Program-made: the position numbers and the translations under genes
Notes under the pieces: model-generated
What the model was told of the DNA's origin: nothing
Database searches by the model: none
The model's input: only the letters and a program-made list of their open reading frames with translations
Shown here: positions 44,820 through 53,582 of the stretch, piece by piece
How positions within the stretch are numbered: position 1 is the first letter of the stretch
How the letters are laid out: each line of letters starts with the position of its first letter
Source: Hyphomicrobium sp.
GTDB lineage: Bacteria; Pseudomonadota; Alphaproteobacteria; Rhizobiales; Hyphomicrobiaceae
Assembly (NCBI GenBank): GCA_025351425.1
Contig: JANXVY010000062.1
Location: 25,369-89,368, forward strand
Reading direction: 5' to 3'
DNA: 64,000 nucleotides

Positions 44820-44896
44820 CTAGTGTCCCTTTTGATTCCGAAGTTCGCTACGTCAGTTGCAGTAAGATCCGGCGAACTTTGGAATCGGGACACTAG
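44820..44896 (+). repeat. family 3 CTAG-bounded palindromic repeat, copy 2
   Basis: 77 bases from CTAG to CTAG. Arms CTAGTGTCCCTTTTGATTCC... and, opposite, CTAGTGTCCCGATTCC... pair with a 4-base gap. It shares the CTAGTGT ends and inner AAGTTCGC with copy 1, while the middle arm bases differ in a paired way (GGT/ACC in copy 1, CCC/GGG here). Confidence 0.85.
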
Positions 44897-45009
44897 CGGC
44901 AATTCGGCCCGGTTGCGAGAAAGCGGCGAATTGCTGGACAATCGGCTTGCGGGCACCGGTGGTGGCCGTTATAACGCGCCTTCCTGCGGATCGAACGCGG
45001 GTGGTCGGG

Positions 45010-45086
45010 CGGAGCGTAGCGCAGCCTGGTAGCGCACTTGCTTCGGGAGCAAGGGGTCGGGAGTTCGAATCTCCCCGCTCCGACCA
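45010..45086 (+). tRNA. tRNA-Pro (anticodon CGG)
   Basis: A complete cloverleaf. Acceptor stem CGGAGCG (45010-45016) pairs with CGCTCCG (45076-45082); anticodon stem CTTGC/GCAAG encloses TTCGGGA with anticodon CGG reading CCG; T-arm GGGAG-TTCGAAT-CTCCC; discriminator A and encoded CCA at 45084-45086. No intron. Confidence 0.96.
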
Positions 45087-45224
45087 TTTCACACTTCGGT
45101 CCGTCCCGGCACGGAAATGCTCGTTGTGGAAGTCATGAACCGTTCGCCGCGAAAAACGCCAGCAGCTTCGCCGGCCCAGTCTATGATGACGGCCTCGGCC
45201 GCAAGGGCACACGAACTGCAACGT

Positions 45225-45266
45225 GGAATGCAGGGTGGAATGCAGGGCGGAATGCAAGGTGGAATG
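45225..45266 (+). repeat. 12-base tandem repeat (GGAATGCAGGGT), 3.5 copies, just before a start codon
   Basis: Units at 45225-45236, 45237-45248, 45249-45260, and a half unit to 45266. Each carries a purine-rich AGGGTGG or AAGGTGG next to ATG. The last AAGGTGG (45256-45262) is the ribosome site of the MBL gene starting at 45268, so changes in repeat number alter only the leader. All repeat ATGs are in one frame that is out of phase with the MBL gene. Confidence 0.85.
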
Positions 45267-45267
45267 A

Positions 45268-46119
45268 ATGTCGCTCCCACACCCGATTGTTCGTCTGACC
45301 GCGCCTAATCCAGGGCCGTTCACGGGCGCTGGCACCAATACCTATCTGGTCGGCGAGCGCGCGCTGGCGGTCATCGATCCCGGCCCCGGCGACGAAACCC
45401 ATCTGGCGGCGATCCTACAGGCAGCGCGCGGCCGGCCCATCACCCATATTCTGCTCACCCATGCCCATCGCGATCACGCCGACGGGCTCGGTCGTCTGAA
45501 GCAGGCGACGGGCGCCGTGACAGTAGGCTTCCAGCGCGCCGGCAAGCCCGCCCCGGCCGCCGCTTCAAGCCCGTCCGGCGGCGATTTTGTTGCCTGGGAT
45601 TTCATCCCCGACGTGAACCTCGTCGATGGATCGCAGATCAACGCCGGCGATCAGCACTTCGAAGCCGTGCATACCCCTGGCCACGCCCCCGACCACCTGT
45701 GCTTTGCCATCGCCTCGGCCAGCTCGGTTCTGTTTTCGGGCGACCACGTGATGGGCTGGAGCACCTCCGTCATCGCCCCGCCCGAAGGCCACATGGGCGA
45801 CTACATTACCTCGTTGCAGCGGCTGCTTCCCCGCCCGCAGACGTTCTACCTGCCGGGTCACGGCGACGCGATTACGGATGGCCCGCGTACGGTTCGCGCC
45901 TATCTGCTGCACCGTCAAATGCGCGAACAGGCGGTTCTGGACGCTATCCGCAGCGGCGAGGGCACGATCGACGCGATCACGGACCGCGTTTATGCAGGGC
46001 TGGCCCCCCGGCTGCGCAATGCTGCGCGCTTGTCCGTGCAAGCCCATATCGATTTCCTTCGTGAAAAGGCCGTGCTGACGGCAACAAGCGCTGCGGAATT
46101 GATCACGCAGGCGTCCTGA
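45268..46119 (+). CDS. metallo-beta-lactamase fold hydrolase (LACTB2-like)
   Basis: 283 aa. The MBL metal motif HxHxDH is LLTHAHRDHADGLG (about residue 75), followed by the later ligands HTPGHAPDHL (His) and FSGDHVMGWS (Asp); the last His is in YLPGHGDAI. A winged-helix part at the C-terminus (about 215-283) fits the LACTB2 and related group. Such enzymes are often RNases or thioesterases, but no specific substrate can be assigned. AAGGTGG ends 5 bases before ATG 45268. Placed directly after tRNA-Pro and a tandem repeat. Confidence 0.93.
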   Translation: MSLPHPIVRLTAPNPGPFTGAGTNTYLVGERALAVIDPGPGDETHLAAILQAARGRPITHILLTHAHRDHADGLGRLKQATGAVTVGFQRAGKPAPAAASSPSGGDFVAWDFIPDVNLVDGSQINAGDQHFEAVHTPGHAPDHLCFAIASASSVLFSGDHVMGWSTSVIAPPEGHMGDYITSLQRLLPRPQTFYLPGHGDAITDGPRTVRAYLLHRQMREQAVLDAIRSGEGTIDAITDRVYAGLAPRLRNAARLSVQAHIDFLREKAVLTATSAAELITQAS

Positions 46120-46222
46120 CTCCCAGGCCGGTACGCGCCCGGCGCTTAGCCCAATGGCCGTATTGCACTTGCCAGCGATTACGGTACCCCGGACCCCAAT
46201 TCCTTCAACGGCCAAGGTCATC

Positions 46223-47476
46223 ATGACGAGTATTCGCAACCCCCACCTCTCCAAGGACCAGATCAAGATACTGCTGCTCGAAGGCATCTCCGATCAAGCC
46301 GTCCAGGCCTTCAAGGACGCGGGCTACACCGCGATCACGCGTCTGACGAAGGCGCTGGATCGGGACGGCCTTGCGGAAGCGCTGAAGGATGTCCGCATTC
46401 TAGGGATTCGCTCGCGCACGCAGATTACGGCGGAGGTGCTGGACGCGACCGAGCGGACGGCCGCCATCGGTTGCTTTTCAGTCGGCACCAACCAGGTCGA
46501 CCTCGACGCCGCCTGCCGCCGCGGCGTGCCGGTGTTCAACGCGCCGTTTTCGAACACGCGTTCCGTTGCCGAGCTGACGATCGCCGAGATCGTGATGCTT
46601 TATCGCAGCATCTTCCCTAAATCGGTGTCTGCACACAGGGGCGGCTGGGACAAGTCGGCGGTCGGCAGCCGCGAGATCCGCGGCAAGACGTTGGGCATCG
46701 TCGGCCACGGCAACATCGGCAGCCAGCTCGCCGTTCTTGCCGAAGCGATGGGTATGCGGGTCATCTACTACGATCATGTCGACAAGCTCGTGCACGGCAA
46801 CGTGCAGCCGATGGCATCGCTCGACGAGTTGTTGAGCTCAGCCGACGTCGTGACGCTCCACGTCCCTGAAACGCCGGCAACCCATATGATGATCGGCGCG
46901 CGCGAAATCGCCCTGATGAAGCCCGACAGCTATTTGATCAACAACGCCCGCGGCACTGTGGTCGATCTGGACGCCCTCGCGGCAGCCTTGCGCGAAAAGC
47001 GGCTGGCGGGCGCAGCCATTGACGTGTTCCCCATCGAGCCGTCCTCCAACCAGGAGCGGTTTGCGTCTCCCCTCCAGGGCCTCGACAACGTGATCCTTAC
47101 GCCCCACGTCGGCGGCTCGACGGAAGAGGCGCAGGAACGCATCGGCCTCGAAGTCGCAAAGAAGCTGATCGAGTATTCCGACGTCGGCTCGACATTGGGC
47201 GCGGTGAACTTTCCTCAGGTCCAGCTGCCGCCGCGCCCCGTCGGCACGCGCTTCCTCCAGATCCACCGCAACGTGCCTGGCGAGATGCGCCGGCTGAACG
47301 AGGTGTTTGCTCGCCACAAGGTCAACATCGCGGCTCAGTATCTACAAACCAACGCCGAGATCGGCTACGTGGTGCTTGACGCCGACGGCACAGTTCCCGA
47401 CGCCCCGCAGATCATCCAGGAACTGCGCGAGATGGACGGCACGATTCGCGCCCGCGTGCTCTGGCAGCGCGGCTGA
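46223..47476 (+). CDS. serA: D-3-phosphoglycerate dehydrogenase
   Basis: 417 aa first enzyme of serine synthesis (3-phosphoglycerate to 3-phosphohydroxypyruvate). NAD-binding GHGNIGSQLAVLAEAMG, catalytic Arg in INNARGTVVDLD, Glu in VFPIEPSSNQE, and His in TPHVGGSTEEAQERI. A C-terminal ACT domain (about 340-417, NVPGEMRRLNEVFARH) suggests serine feedback, as in the short E. coli-type enzyme. AAGG lies about 6 bases before ATG 46223; the earlier ATG 46154 adds 23 unaligned residues and is dropped. Confidence 0.94.
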   Translation: MTSIRNPHLSKDQIKILLLEGISDQAVQAFKDAGYTAITRLTKALDRDGLAEALKDVRILGIRSRTQITAEVLDATERTAAIGCFSVGTNQVDLDAACRRGVPVFNAPFSNTRSVAELTIAEIVMLYRSIFPKSVSAHRGGWDKSAVGSREIRGKTLGIVGHGNIGSQLAVLAEAMGMRVIYYDHVDKLVHGNVQPMASLDELLSSADVVTLHVPETPATHMMIGAREIALMKPDSYLINNARGTVVDLDALAAALREKRLAGAAIDVFPIEPSSNQERFASPLQGLDNVILTPHVGGSTEEAQERIGLEVAKKLIEYSDVGSTLGAVNFPQVQLPPRPVGTRFLQIHRNVPGEMRRLNEVFARHKVNIAAQYLQTNAEIGYVVLDADGTVPDAPQIIQELREMDGTIRARVLWQRG

Positions 47477-47780
47477 CCGGCCCCGCCGCCGATGCATTAT
47501 TTTTCAGATTGTTGAGCAGAATCAACCGGAACGGGCTGCGGCCGTGGCAACGGCAGCGGCGGTTCGGCTAGATCGTCGATTTGATCCCAGGTCAACATTA
47601 CGCTAAGCGTTGCATTCAAAAATGCAGCCGTCAAGCGGCGGTGGTTCGAATATGAACGTTAGTGCATGGCATCATGATGCACAGGGCAAAACCGACCTGC
47701 AATTGCGTCCAAACAATTGCAGGTCGCCGTGCGTGCGATGCCGTCCAACAGGTGGTCCCGATAGAGACCGTCGCCGGGTG
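47477..47780 (+). other. 304-base gap between serA and typA
   Basis: Converging genes. It contains the typA terminator (47693-47726) and otherwise no gene or repeat I can support. A short GCATGGCATCATGATGC palindrome-like stretch at about 47665-47681 is noted. Confidence 0.5.
47693..47726 (-). terminator. probable Rho-independent terminator of typA
   Basis: CGACCTGCAATTG (47693-47705) pairs perfectly with CAATTGCAGGTCG (47714-47726), loop 8 bases. Read on the minus strand it is followed by GTTTTG, 55 bases after the typA stop. Confidence 0.75.
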
Positions 47781-49604
47781 TTAGGCTGCGTTCTCGCTCT
47801 TGCGCTCTTGCTTCTTGCGCTCGTTGGGATCGAGCCAGCGCTTGCGCAGCCGGATCGATTCTGGCGTGATCTCAACCAGCTCTTCGTCGGTGATGTAGCT
47901 CATCGCCTGTTCGAGGCTGAGCTTCATCGGCGTAACGAGGGTCAGCGCTTCATCCTTGCCGGAGGCGCGCACGTTGGTCAGCTTCTTGCCTTCGACGACG
48001 TTGACGATCAGATCGTTGTCGCGCGTGTGCTCGCCGATGATCATGCCTTCATAGACGCGGGCGCCTGCCCCGATCATGAACGGCCCGCGATCCTGCAGCT
48101 TGAAGATCGAGTAGGCGGTGGCATCGCCCGTGCCGTTCGAAATGAGCACGCCGTTGCGGCGGCCCTGAATATCGCCCTTCCACGGCGCGTAGGAGTGGAA
48201 GATGCGGTTCATGACCGCCGTGCCGCGCGTATCCGACAGCAGCTCGCCCTGATACCCGAGCAGCCCGCGTGTCGGCACCAGGAACACCATGCGCGTGCGT
48301 CCGCCGCCCGAGGGGCGCATTTCGCGAAGCTCGCCCTTGCGCTCCGACAGCTTCTGCACGATCACGCCCGTGTGTGCGTCGTCGACGTCGATGATGGTTT
48401 CTTCGATGGGCTCGAGCCGCTCGCCGGTCTCCTCATCCTTTTTGAGCACGACCTTTGGGCGCGAAACCGAGATCTCGAAGCCCTCGCGGCGCATATTTTC
48501 GATCAAAATCGCAAGTTGCAGTTCGCCGCGGCCCGAGACGACGAAGCTGTCCTTGTCGTCGGATTCGGTGATGCGGATCGCGATGTTGCGCTCCGTTTCG
48601 CGCAGCAGCCGGTCGCGAATGACACGGCTCTGAACCTTGTCGCCTTCCTGGCCGGCAAACGGTCCATCGTTGATGCGGAACGTCATGGACAGGGTCGGCG
48701 GATCGATCGGCTGGGCCTGCAGCGGCGTCTCGACGCTGATATCGCAGATGGTGTCGGCAACCGTTGCCGTGCTCATGCCCGCGATGGCGACGATTTCGCC
48801 CGCTTCCGCCTGCTCGACGGGCACGCGATCGAGGCCACGGAACGCCAGCACCTTGCTGACGCGGAAGTTCTCGACGAGCTTGCCGTCGTGATGCAGCGCC
48901 TTGACGGCCATGTTGGGCTTGATCACGCCCGATGTGATGCGGCCGGTCAAAATGCGGCCGAGGAACGGGTCGGCTTCGAGTGTGGTCGCCAGGATGCGCA
49001 GCGGGCCGTCATCGAGCGTCGGCGGCGGCACGTGGGCCAGCACGAGGTCGAACATGGGCGCGAGATCGACCTGCGGGCCTTCTGGTGCCAGCGCCATCCA
49101 GCCGTTGCGGCCAGAACCGTAAAGTGTGGGGAAGTCGAGCTGTTCGTCGGTCGCGTCGAGGTTCGCGAACAGGTCGAAGATTTCGTTGAGCACGTCCAGA
49201 TGCCGCTCGTCGGGACGATCGATCTTGTTGATACAGACGATCGGGCGCAGGCCGCGCTTCAGTGCCTTGGAGACGACAAATTTGGTCTGCGGCAGCGGGC
49301 CTTCGGACGCGTCGACCAGCACGATCACGCCGTCGACCATGTTCATGATGCGCTCGACTTCGCCGCCGAAGTCGGCATGGCCTGGCGTGTCGATGATGTT
49401 GATGCGCGTGCCCTTCCAGACGACCGAGGTACACTTGGCCAGAATGGTGATGCCGCGCTCGCGCTCGAGATCGTTGCTGTCCATGGCCCGTTCGGCCACC
49501 TTCTGGTTCTCGCGGAAAGAACCGGACTGCTTGAGCAGTTCGTCGACGAGGGTCGTTTTGCCATGGTCAACGTGCGCGATGATCGCGATATTGCGAAGGT
49601 TCAT
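47781..49604 (-). CDS. typA: GTP-binding protein TypA/BipA
   Basis: 607 aa ribosome-associated translational GTPase. G domain motifs: [19 protein letters not shown] (P loop), [10 protein letters not shown] (switch I Thr), [15 protein letters not shown], and [10 protein letters not shown]. Domains II and III and the TypA-specific C-terminus ([20 protein letters not shown]) follow. It helps ribosome assembly and growth under stress. C-terminus ends in a charged [11 protein letters not shown] tail. Usual family length (about 600-610). Start ATG 49604. The opposite strand is open over most of the gene because of the high GC; that is not a gene. Confidence 0.96.
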   Translation of the reverse strand: MNLRNIAIIAHVDHGKTTLVDELLKQSGSFRENQKVAERAMDSNDLERERGITILAKCTSVVWKGTRINIIDTPGHADFGGEVERIMNMVDGVIVLVDASEGPLPQTKFVVSKALKRGLRPIVCINKIDRPDERHLDVLNEIFDLFANLDATDEQLDFPTLYGSGRNGWMALAPEGPQVDLAPMFDLVLAHVPPPTLDDGPLRILATTLEADPFLGRILTGRITSGVIKPNMAVKALHHDGKLVENFRVSKVLAFRGLDRVPVEQAEAGEIVAIAGMSTATVADTICDISVETPLQAQPIDPPTLSMTFRINDGPFAGQEGDKVQSRVIRDRLLRETERNIAIRITESDDKDSFVVSGRGELQLAILIENMRREGFEISVSRPKVVLKKDEETGERLEPIEETIIDVDDAHTGVIVQKLSERKGELREMRPSGGGRTRMVFLVPTRGLLGYQGELLSDTRGTAVMNRIFHSYAPWKGDIQGRRNGVLISNGTGDATAYSIFKLQDRGPFMIGAGARVYEGMIIGEHTRDNDLIVNVVEGKKLTNVRASGKDEALTLVTPMKLSLEQAMSYITDEELVEITPESIRLRKRWLDPNERKKQERKSENAA

Positions 49605-49958
49605 TTTGGGTCTCTAGGGAGCTGATAAGGGTCGCACGCGCAACTTGAGCCAGTGTGCAGCGCAACACTCGTGTGACGCTCAGGTATCATAAGTTTGCGA
49701 CATCTGTCCCACCTGGACTTGTCGCACCCGGTTAATGCCGGCAACATACTACGCTTCCACGCCCGTTCTGCGGGGCCTCATGACGCGATGCAGCCACTCG
49801 ACATCCGCGCCGTTATGGCGTAAGCACGCCCCTCAACCCAAACGTTTGGGCCGCACGAGCCGTGCGAGTGCTTGCCGCAAGGCAGCCCCGCGCTGCTCCT
49901 CTGCCATTGTTAAAAAAACGCGGGTTCCCAACGCGGAACCCCACAAGGAACAACAACA
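49605..49958 (+). other. 354-base divergent region of typA and rplS
   Basis: No gene called. It contains a TGCGACA/TGTCGCA inverted repeat (49696-49702 and 49720-49726) and a GGGTTCC/GGAACCC hairpin (49922-49928 and 49935-49941) in the leader of rplS, close to its ribosome site AAGGA. The region normally held by trmD before rplS is absent. Confidence 0.5.
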
Positions 49959-50618
49959 ATGAACATCATCCAGCAGCTCGAGAAAGAGCAGATCGACGCC
50001 GTTCTGACGAAGCGTGGCGTCCCTGAATTCTCGCCCGGCGATACGCTGAAAGTCATGGTCAAGGTCATCGAAGGCGAAGGCAAGGACCGCTCGGTGCGCC
50101 TCCAGGCATACGAGGGCGTCTGCATCGCCCGCGCTGGCGGCGGAATCAACGAAAGCTTCACTGTCCGCAAGATTTCCTACGGCGAAGGCGTTGAGCGCGT
50201 GTTCCCGGTCTACTCGCCCTATATCGCGGAAATCGAAGTCGTCCGCCGCGGCAAGGTCCGTCGCGCCAAGCTCTATTATCTCCGCGGCCGTCGCGGCAAG
50301 TCGGCTCGCATCGTCGAGCGGACGGACGCGCGCGCGCGTAAGCTCAACGCCGCCTGGAAGGGCTTCAAGAAGCCCAAGGGCGATGTGGATGACCTGACGC
50401 AGATCAAGGGTATTGGCCCCGATCTCGCCGTGCGCCTGAAACAGATCAACTGCACCAAGTTCGAGCAGATCGCGAACTTCTCCGACGAAGACATCGCCAA
50501 CGTCGAGGAAACGGTCAACATCACCGGTCAGATCGAAAAGAACGACTGGGTCGGTCAGGCCCGCGCACTTCTGACGGCAGCCCCGGAAGCAGCCGCCGAA
50601 GTTGCCCCCAAGGCCTGA
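49959..50618 (+). CDS. rplS: 50S ribosomal protein L19 with C-terminal helix-hairpin-helix-like extension
   Basis: 219 aa, against about 115-130 aa for normal L19. Residues 1-130 are L19: [67 protein letters not shown]. After a Lys-rich linker, residues about 141-205 form an extra domain: [18 protein letters not shown], then [17 protein letters not shown]. This is the helix-hairpin-helix (H3TH-like) signature DLxxIxGIGPxxxxxL, also seen appended to some ribosomal L21 and NADH dehydrogenase subunits in alphaproteobacteria. A short Ala-rich end follows. AAGGA lies 9 bases before ATG 49959. Confidence 0.95.
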   Translation: MNIIQQLEKEQIDAVLTKRGVPEFSPGDTLKVMVKVIEGEGKDRSVRLQAYEGVCIARAGGGINESFTVRKISYGEGVERVFPVYSPYIAEIEVVRRGKVRRAKLYYLRGRRGKSARIVERTDARARKLNAAWKGFKKPKGDVDDLTQIKGIGPDLAVRLKQINCTKFEQIANFSDEDIANVEETVNITGQIEKNDWVGQARALLTAAPEAAAEVAPKA

Positions 50619-50642
50619 GCTCAAAGAGGCAGCTCATTCGTC

Positions 50643-50675
50643 AACGCCGGGGCCTTGCTCCGGCGTTTTCGTTTG
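50643..50675 (+). terminator. Rho-independent terminator after rplS
   Basis: AACGCCGG (50643-50650) pairs with CCGGCGTT (50660-50667), followed by TTCGTTTG. It starts 25 bases after the rplS stop. Confidence 0.8.
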
Positions 50676-50741
50676 TGCCGCCCGTTGCGCTCATGCTGAA
50701 GTACCCTTACCTGCCATCCAGTCGCATGATACGAACAACCC

Positions 50742-51566
50742 ATGTCCAACCTCGACCTCCTGCGCGCAGCCGGCCGCGACGACAAGATCAAGCTCCACGG
50801 TCCTGCTGACTTTGCGGGCATGCGCAAGGCTGGCCTTCTCACGGCCGAGGCTCTCGATATGCTGGTGCCCCACGTCAAGCCGGGCGTGACCACGCAAACC
50901 ATCGATACGCTCGTTCTGGAGTTCGCCCTCGACCACAAGGCGATCCCCGCGACGCTCAACTATCGCGGCTATACCCACGCGACGTGCACCTCCATCAACC
51001 ACGTCGTCTGCCACGGCATCCCCAGCGACAAGCCGCTGCGCGAAGGCGACATCGTCAACATCGACGTGACGCTGATCGTGGACGGCTGGCATGGCGACAC
51101 CAGCCGCATGTATGCTGTCGGGCCGATCTCGCGCCGTGCAGCGCGGCTGATCGAGGTGACCTACGAATCGCTCGCCCACGGCATCGCGGCGGTGAAGCCC
51201 GGCAACACGACCGGCCACATTGGCCACGCCATCCAGACCTATGCGGAGGGCCAGCGCTGCTCCGTGGTGCGCGATTTCTGCGGCCACGGCCTCGGCCGGC
51301 TGTTTCATGATCGTCCAAACATTCTCCACTATGGTGAGGCCGGCGAAGGCGTGACGCTGGAGACGGGGATGTTTTTCACCATCGAGCCGATGATCAATCT
51401 GGGCAAGGCGACCGTAAAAGTATTAAGTGACGGCTGGACTGCGGTGACCCGCGACCGCGAACTTTCCGCCCAGTGCGAGCACACCATCGGCGTTACCCGC
51501 GACGGCTGCGAGATCTTCACGCTGTCCCCGGCTGGACTGTTCATGCCTCCTTTCGAGACCCGCTGA
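50742..51566 (+). CDS. map: methionine aminopeptidase, type I
   Basis: 274 aa enzyme removing the initiator Met. The five metal ligands are present: Asp in NIDVTLIVDGWHGDTSRM (two Asp), His in DFCGHGLGRLFHDRPNI, Glu in TIEPMINLG and in QCEHTIGVT. Type I length (no insert). The C-terminal 15 residues are extra. Terminator of rplS lies upstream, so it should have its own promoter. radC starts 18 bases after its stop. Confidence 0.95.
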   Translation: MSNLDLLRAAGRDDKIKLHGPADFAGMRKAGLLTAEALDMLVPHVKPGVTTQTIDTLVLEFALDHKAIPATLNYRGYTHATCTSINHVVCHGIPSDKPLREGDIVNIDVTLIVDGWHGDTSRMYAVGPISRRAARLIEVTYESLAHGIAAVKPGNTTGHIGHAIQTYAEGQRCSVVRDFCGHGLGRLFHDRPNILHYGEAGEGVTLETGMFFTIEPMINLGKATVKVLSDGWTAVTRDRELSAQCEHTIGVTRDGCEIFTLSPAGLFMPPFETR

Positions 51567-51584
51567 ACTGACGCGAGACCGGCT

Positions 51585-52376
51585 ATGTCAGGCGCCACCA
51601 AGATGCCCCGCGCACCTCGCGATAAGCCGCCAGCCCTTGACGGGGATAAGTCCCGGACCGATCAGCCGTCGTTTTTCTCGGAAAGCGGGGCGCCCCAGCC
51701 CGAACCGTCCGAACACGCAGGCCACCGCCAGCGGCTGCGCGACCGTTTCGCCAAGACCGGCAACGAGGGCCTTCCGGACTACGAACTTCTGGAACTCGTG
51801 CTGTTTCGCGTGTTTCCCCGCCGCGATACCAAGACGATCGCCAAGCGGCTGCTCGCCCAGTTCGGCTCCTTCACCGCCGTCGTCAATGCCCCCGCCGAAC
51901 TCTTGCGTCAGGTCGAAGACGTCGGCGACGCGGTCGTGACTGAATTCCGCGTGCTGCTGACGGTCGCCCAGCGGCTGGCGAAGGCCGAGATCGCAAGCAA
52001 GCCCGCGCTGACCTCAGGCCAGCAGGTCATCGATTATCTGCGCCTCGTGCAAGGGTTCGAGAGCCGCGAGCAGTTCCGCATCCTGTTTCTCGACAAGCGC
52101 AACGCGCTGATCGCCGACGAGGTCCAGGGCCGCGGCACGGTCGATCACACGCCCGTCTACGTCCGCGAGGTCGTCAAGCGGGCGTTGGAGCTGTCGGCGT
52201 CAGCGCTGATCCTCGTCCATAACCATCCCTCGGGCGATCCAACACCTTCTCGCGCCGACATCGAGATGACGAAAATGATTGTGGATGCGGCCAAGCCCCT
52301 CGGCATTGCGATCCACGATCACGTCATCGTCGGCCGCCACGGCCATGCGAGCCTCAAGGCTCTGCGCCTGATGTGA
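51585..52376 (+). CDS. radC: RadC family JAB domain protein
   Basis: 263 aa. The JAMM metalloprotease-type motif is complete: [21 protein letters not shown] (HxHxSGxxxPSxxD), with the Glu in the earlier [19 protein letters not shown] strand. The helix-hairpin-helix segment is about 30-100 ([21 protein letters not shown]). RadC was named for a supposed DNA repair role but its biochemical function is not settled. ATG 51585 follows map closely, so co-transcription is likely. A weak hairpin GCTGC/GCAGC then TTTTTC (52380-52405) may end the transcript. Confidence 0.93.
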   Translation: MSGATKMPRAPRDKPPALDGDKSRTDQPSFFSESGAPQPEPSEHAGHRQRLRDRFAKTGNEGLPDYELLELVLFRVFPRRDTKTIAKRLLAQFGSFTAVVNAPAELLRQVEDVGDAVVTEFRVLLTVAQRLAKAEIASKPALTSGQQVIDYLRLVQGFESREQFRILFLDKRNALIADEVQGRGTVDHTPVYVREVVKRALELSASALILVHNHPSGDPTPSRADIEMTKMIVDAAKPLGIAIHDHVIVGRHGHASLKALRLM

Positions 52377-52389
52377 GAGGCTGCCGCCC

Positions 52390-53274
52390 TCACAGCAGCT
52401 TTTTCAGCTCCGATTTGAGGGTCGGCCCGAGATCGGCGCGCGCCAGCGCATACGCGACGTTGGCCGTCAGGAATCCGATTTTCGACCCGCAATCGTAGAT
52501 CTGGCCGTCGAAGCGCACCGCGTGGAACGCCTGTTTCATCTCGGTCTGCAGCTTGATCATGCTGTCGGTCAGCTGGATTTCGCCGCCCTGCCCGCGCTCC
52601 TGCTGGCCGAGCAAGCCGAAGATTTCCGGCTGCAGAATATAGCGCCCGGTGATGTGCAGATTGGACGGCGCCTGCCCCCGCGCCGGCTTTTCGATCATCT
52701 GCGTGACCGCGGAAACCTTCGCCTTGCGATCCTCGACACCGACGATGCCGTACATGTGCGTCTGGTCTTCGGGCACCGGCGACACAGCGATGTGGTTGCC
52801 CCCCACGCTGTTATAAGCGGCGATCATCTCGGCAAGGCATGGCTTGTCGGCATGATGCAGCATGTCCGGCAGCAGCAGCGCAAACGGCTCGTTGCCGACG
52901 ATCTCGCGCGCACACCATACGGCGTGGCCAAGCCCCAGCGGGGCCTGCTGGCGCGTGAAGCTGGTCTGCCCGGGACCCGGCAGGTCGCGCATCAGCAACT
53001 CGAGTTCGTTTTTCTTGTTGCGTTCCGCGAGCGTGCGCTCGAGCTCGTACTGGCTGTCGAAATGGTCCTCGATGACGCCCTTGTTGCGGCCCGTCACGAA
53101 GATGAAGTGCTCGATGCCCGCAGCACGCGCCTCGTCGACCACATGCTGGATGACCGGCCGGTCGACGACCGTCAGCATTTCCTTGGGCATCGCCTTGGTG
53201 GCCGGCAGGAACCGGGTGCCAAGCCCCGCCACGGGAAACACCGCTTTGCGGATCGGCTTCTGGGTCTTGGTCAT
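52390..53274 (-). CDS. galU: UTP-glucose-1-phosphate uridylyltransferase
   Basis: 294 aa enzyme making UDP-glucose from UTP and glucose-1-phosphate. Signature VFPVAGLGTRFLPATKAMPKEML at the N-terminus, with the uridylyl-binding PVIQHVVDEA and VSPVPEDQTHMYGIVG, then EKPARGQAPSNLHITGRYI (Lys/Arg active-site strand). GGAGA is about 6 bases before ATG 53274; the TTG one codon earlier is ignored. It faces away from galE, which uses its product. Confidence 0.95.
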   Translation of the reverse strand: MTKTQKPIRKAVFPVAGLGTRFLPATKAMPKEMLTVVDRPVIQHVVDEARAAGIEHFIFVTGRNKGVIEDHFDSQYELERTLAERNKKNELELLMRDLPGPGQTSFTRQQAPLGLGHAVWCAREIVGNEPFALLLPDMLHHADKPCLAEMIAAYNSVGGNHIAVSPVPEDQTHMYGIVGVEDRKAKVSAVTQMIEKPARGQAPSNLHITGRYILQPEIFGLLGQQERGQGGEIQLTDSMIKLQTEMKQAFHAVRFDGQIYDCGSKIGFLTANVAYALARADLGPTLKSELKKLL

Positions 53275-53582
53275 CAAGGGTCTCCGGTGATCGGGCTGGT
53301 TGGGTTGTGACAGTTTGGGCGGGTCTGCTTGGTACAGAACTGTGGCAACACGCGGGGATATCCGTTAGAGCGGTTTAGCCGGAGTGTGAAGCGGTTCGGC
53401 GTGAAAAACCGCTCCAAAACAAAGAGCTAATCCACGCGGGGCCTGCACCGGGAGGTTGGCCGGCATTAGCGCCGTTTTGAGAATTTTGGGTTAGCTTGAC
53501 AAGACTTCGCGTACAGCGTTTCCCAGCCAGCTGCTGGAAAGTCCGGCGCGCAGGGCGGTTTCTTCAATCTGGAGCAACACTT
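53275..53582 (+). other. 308-base divergent gap of galU and galE
   Basis: It contains the family 2 repeat unit at 53365-53430. Short plus-strand open sequence runs into galE from 53496 but starts poorly. Regulatory sites are not recognised. Confidence 0.55.
53365..53430 (+). repeat. family 2 repeat, single divergent unit
   Basis: TTAGAGCGGTTTAGCCGG then AGTGTGAAGCGGTT then CGGCGTGAAAAACCGCTCC, ending CTAA. Loop identical to the 30.8 kb units; inner stem GCCG/CGGC instead of GGAA/TTCC; outer stem GAGCGGTTT/AAACCGCTC instead of GCGCGTT/AACGCGC. Confidence 0.85.

Noticed and set aside
45225..45266. Possible CRISPR-like short repeats
   Set aside because: The 12-base units are contiguous with no spacers; it is a simple tandem repeat.
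45117..45308. 63-codon frame including the tandem repeat (MQGG units)
   Set aside because: It overlaps the MBL start out of phase and has no ribosome site of note. Treated as a possible upstream frame in the repeat finding, not as a gene.
47610..49625. Plus-strand open frame of 671 codons antisense to typA
   Set aside because: It exists only because the typA coding strand is very GC-rich at third positions. It has no family match, no ribosome site and a typical shadow composition.
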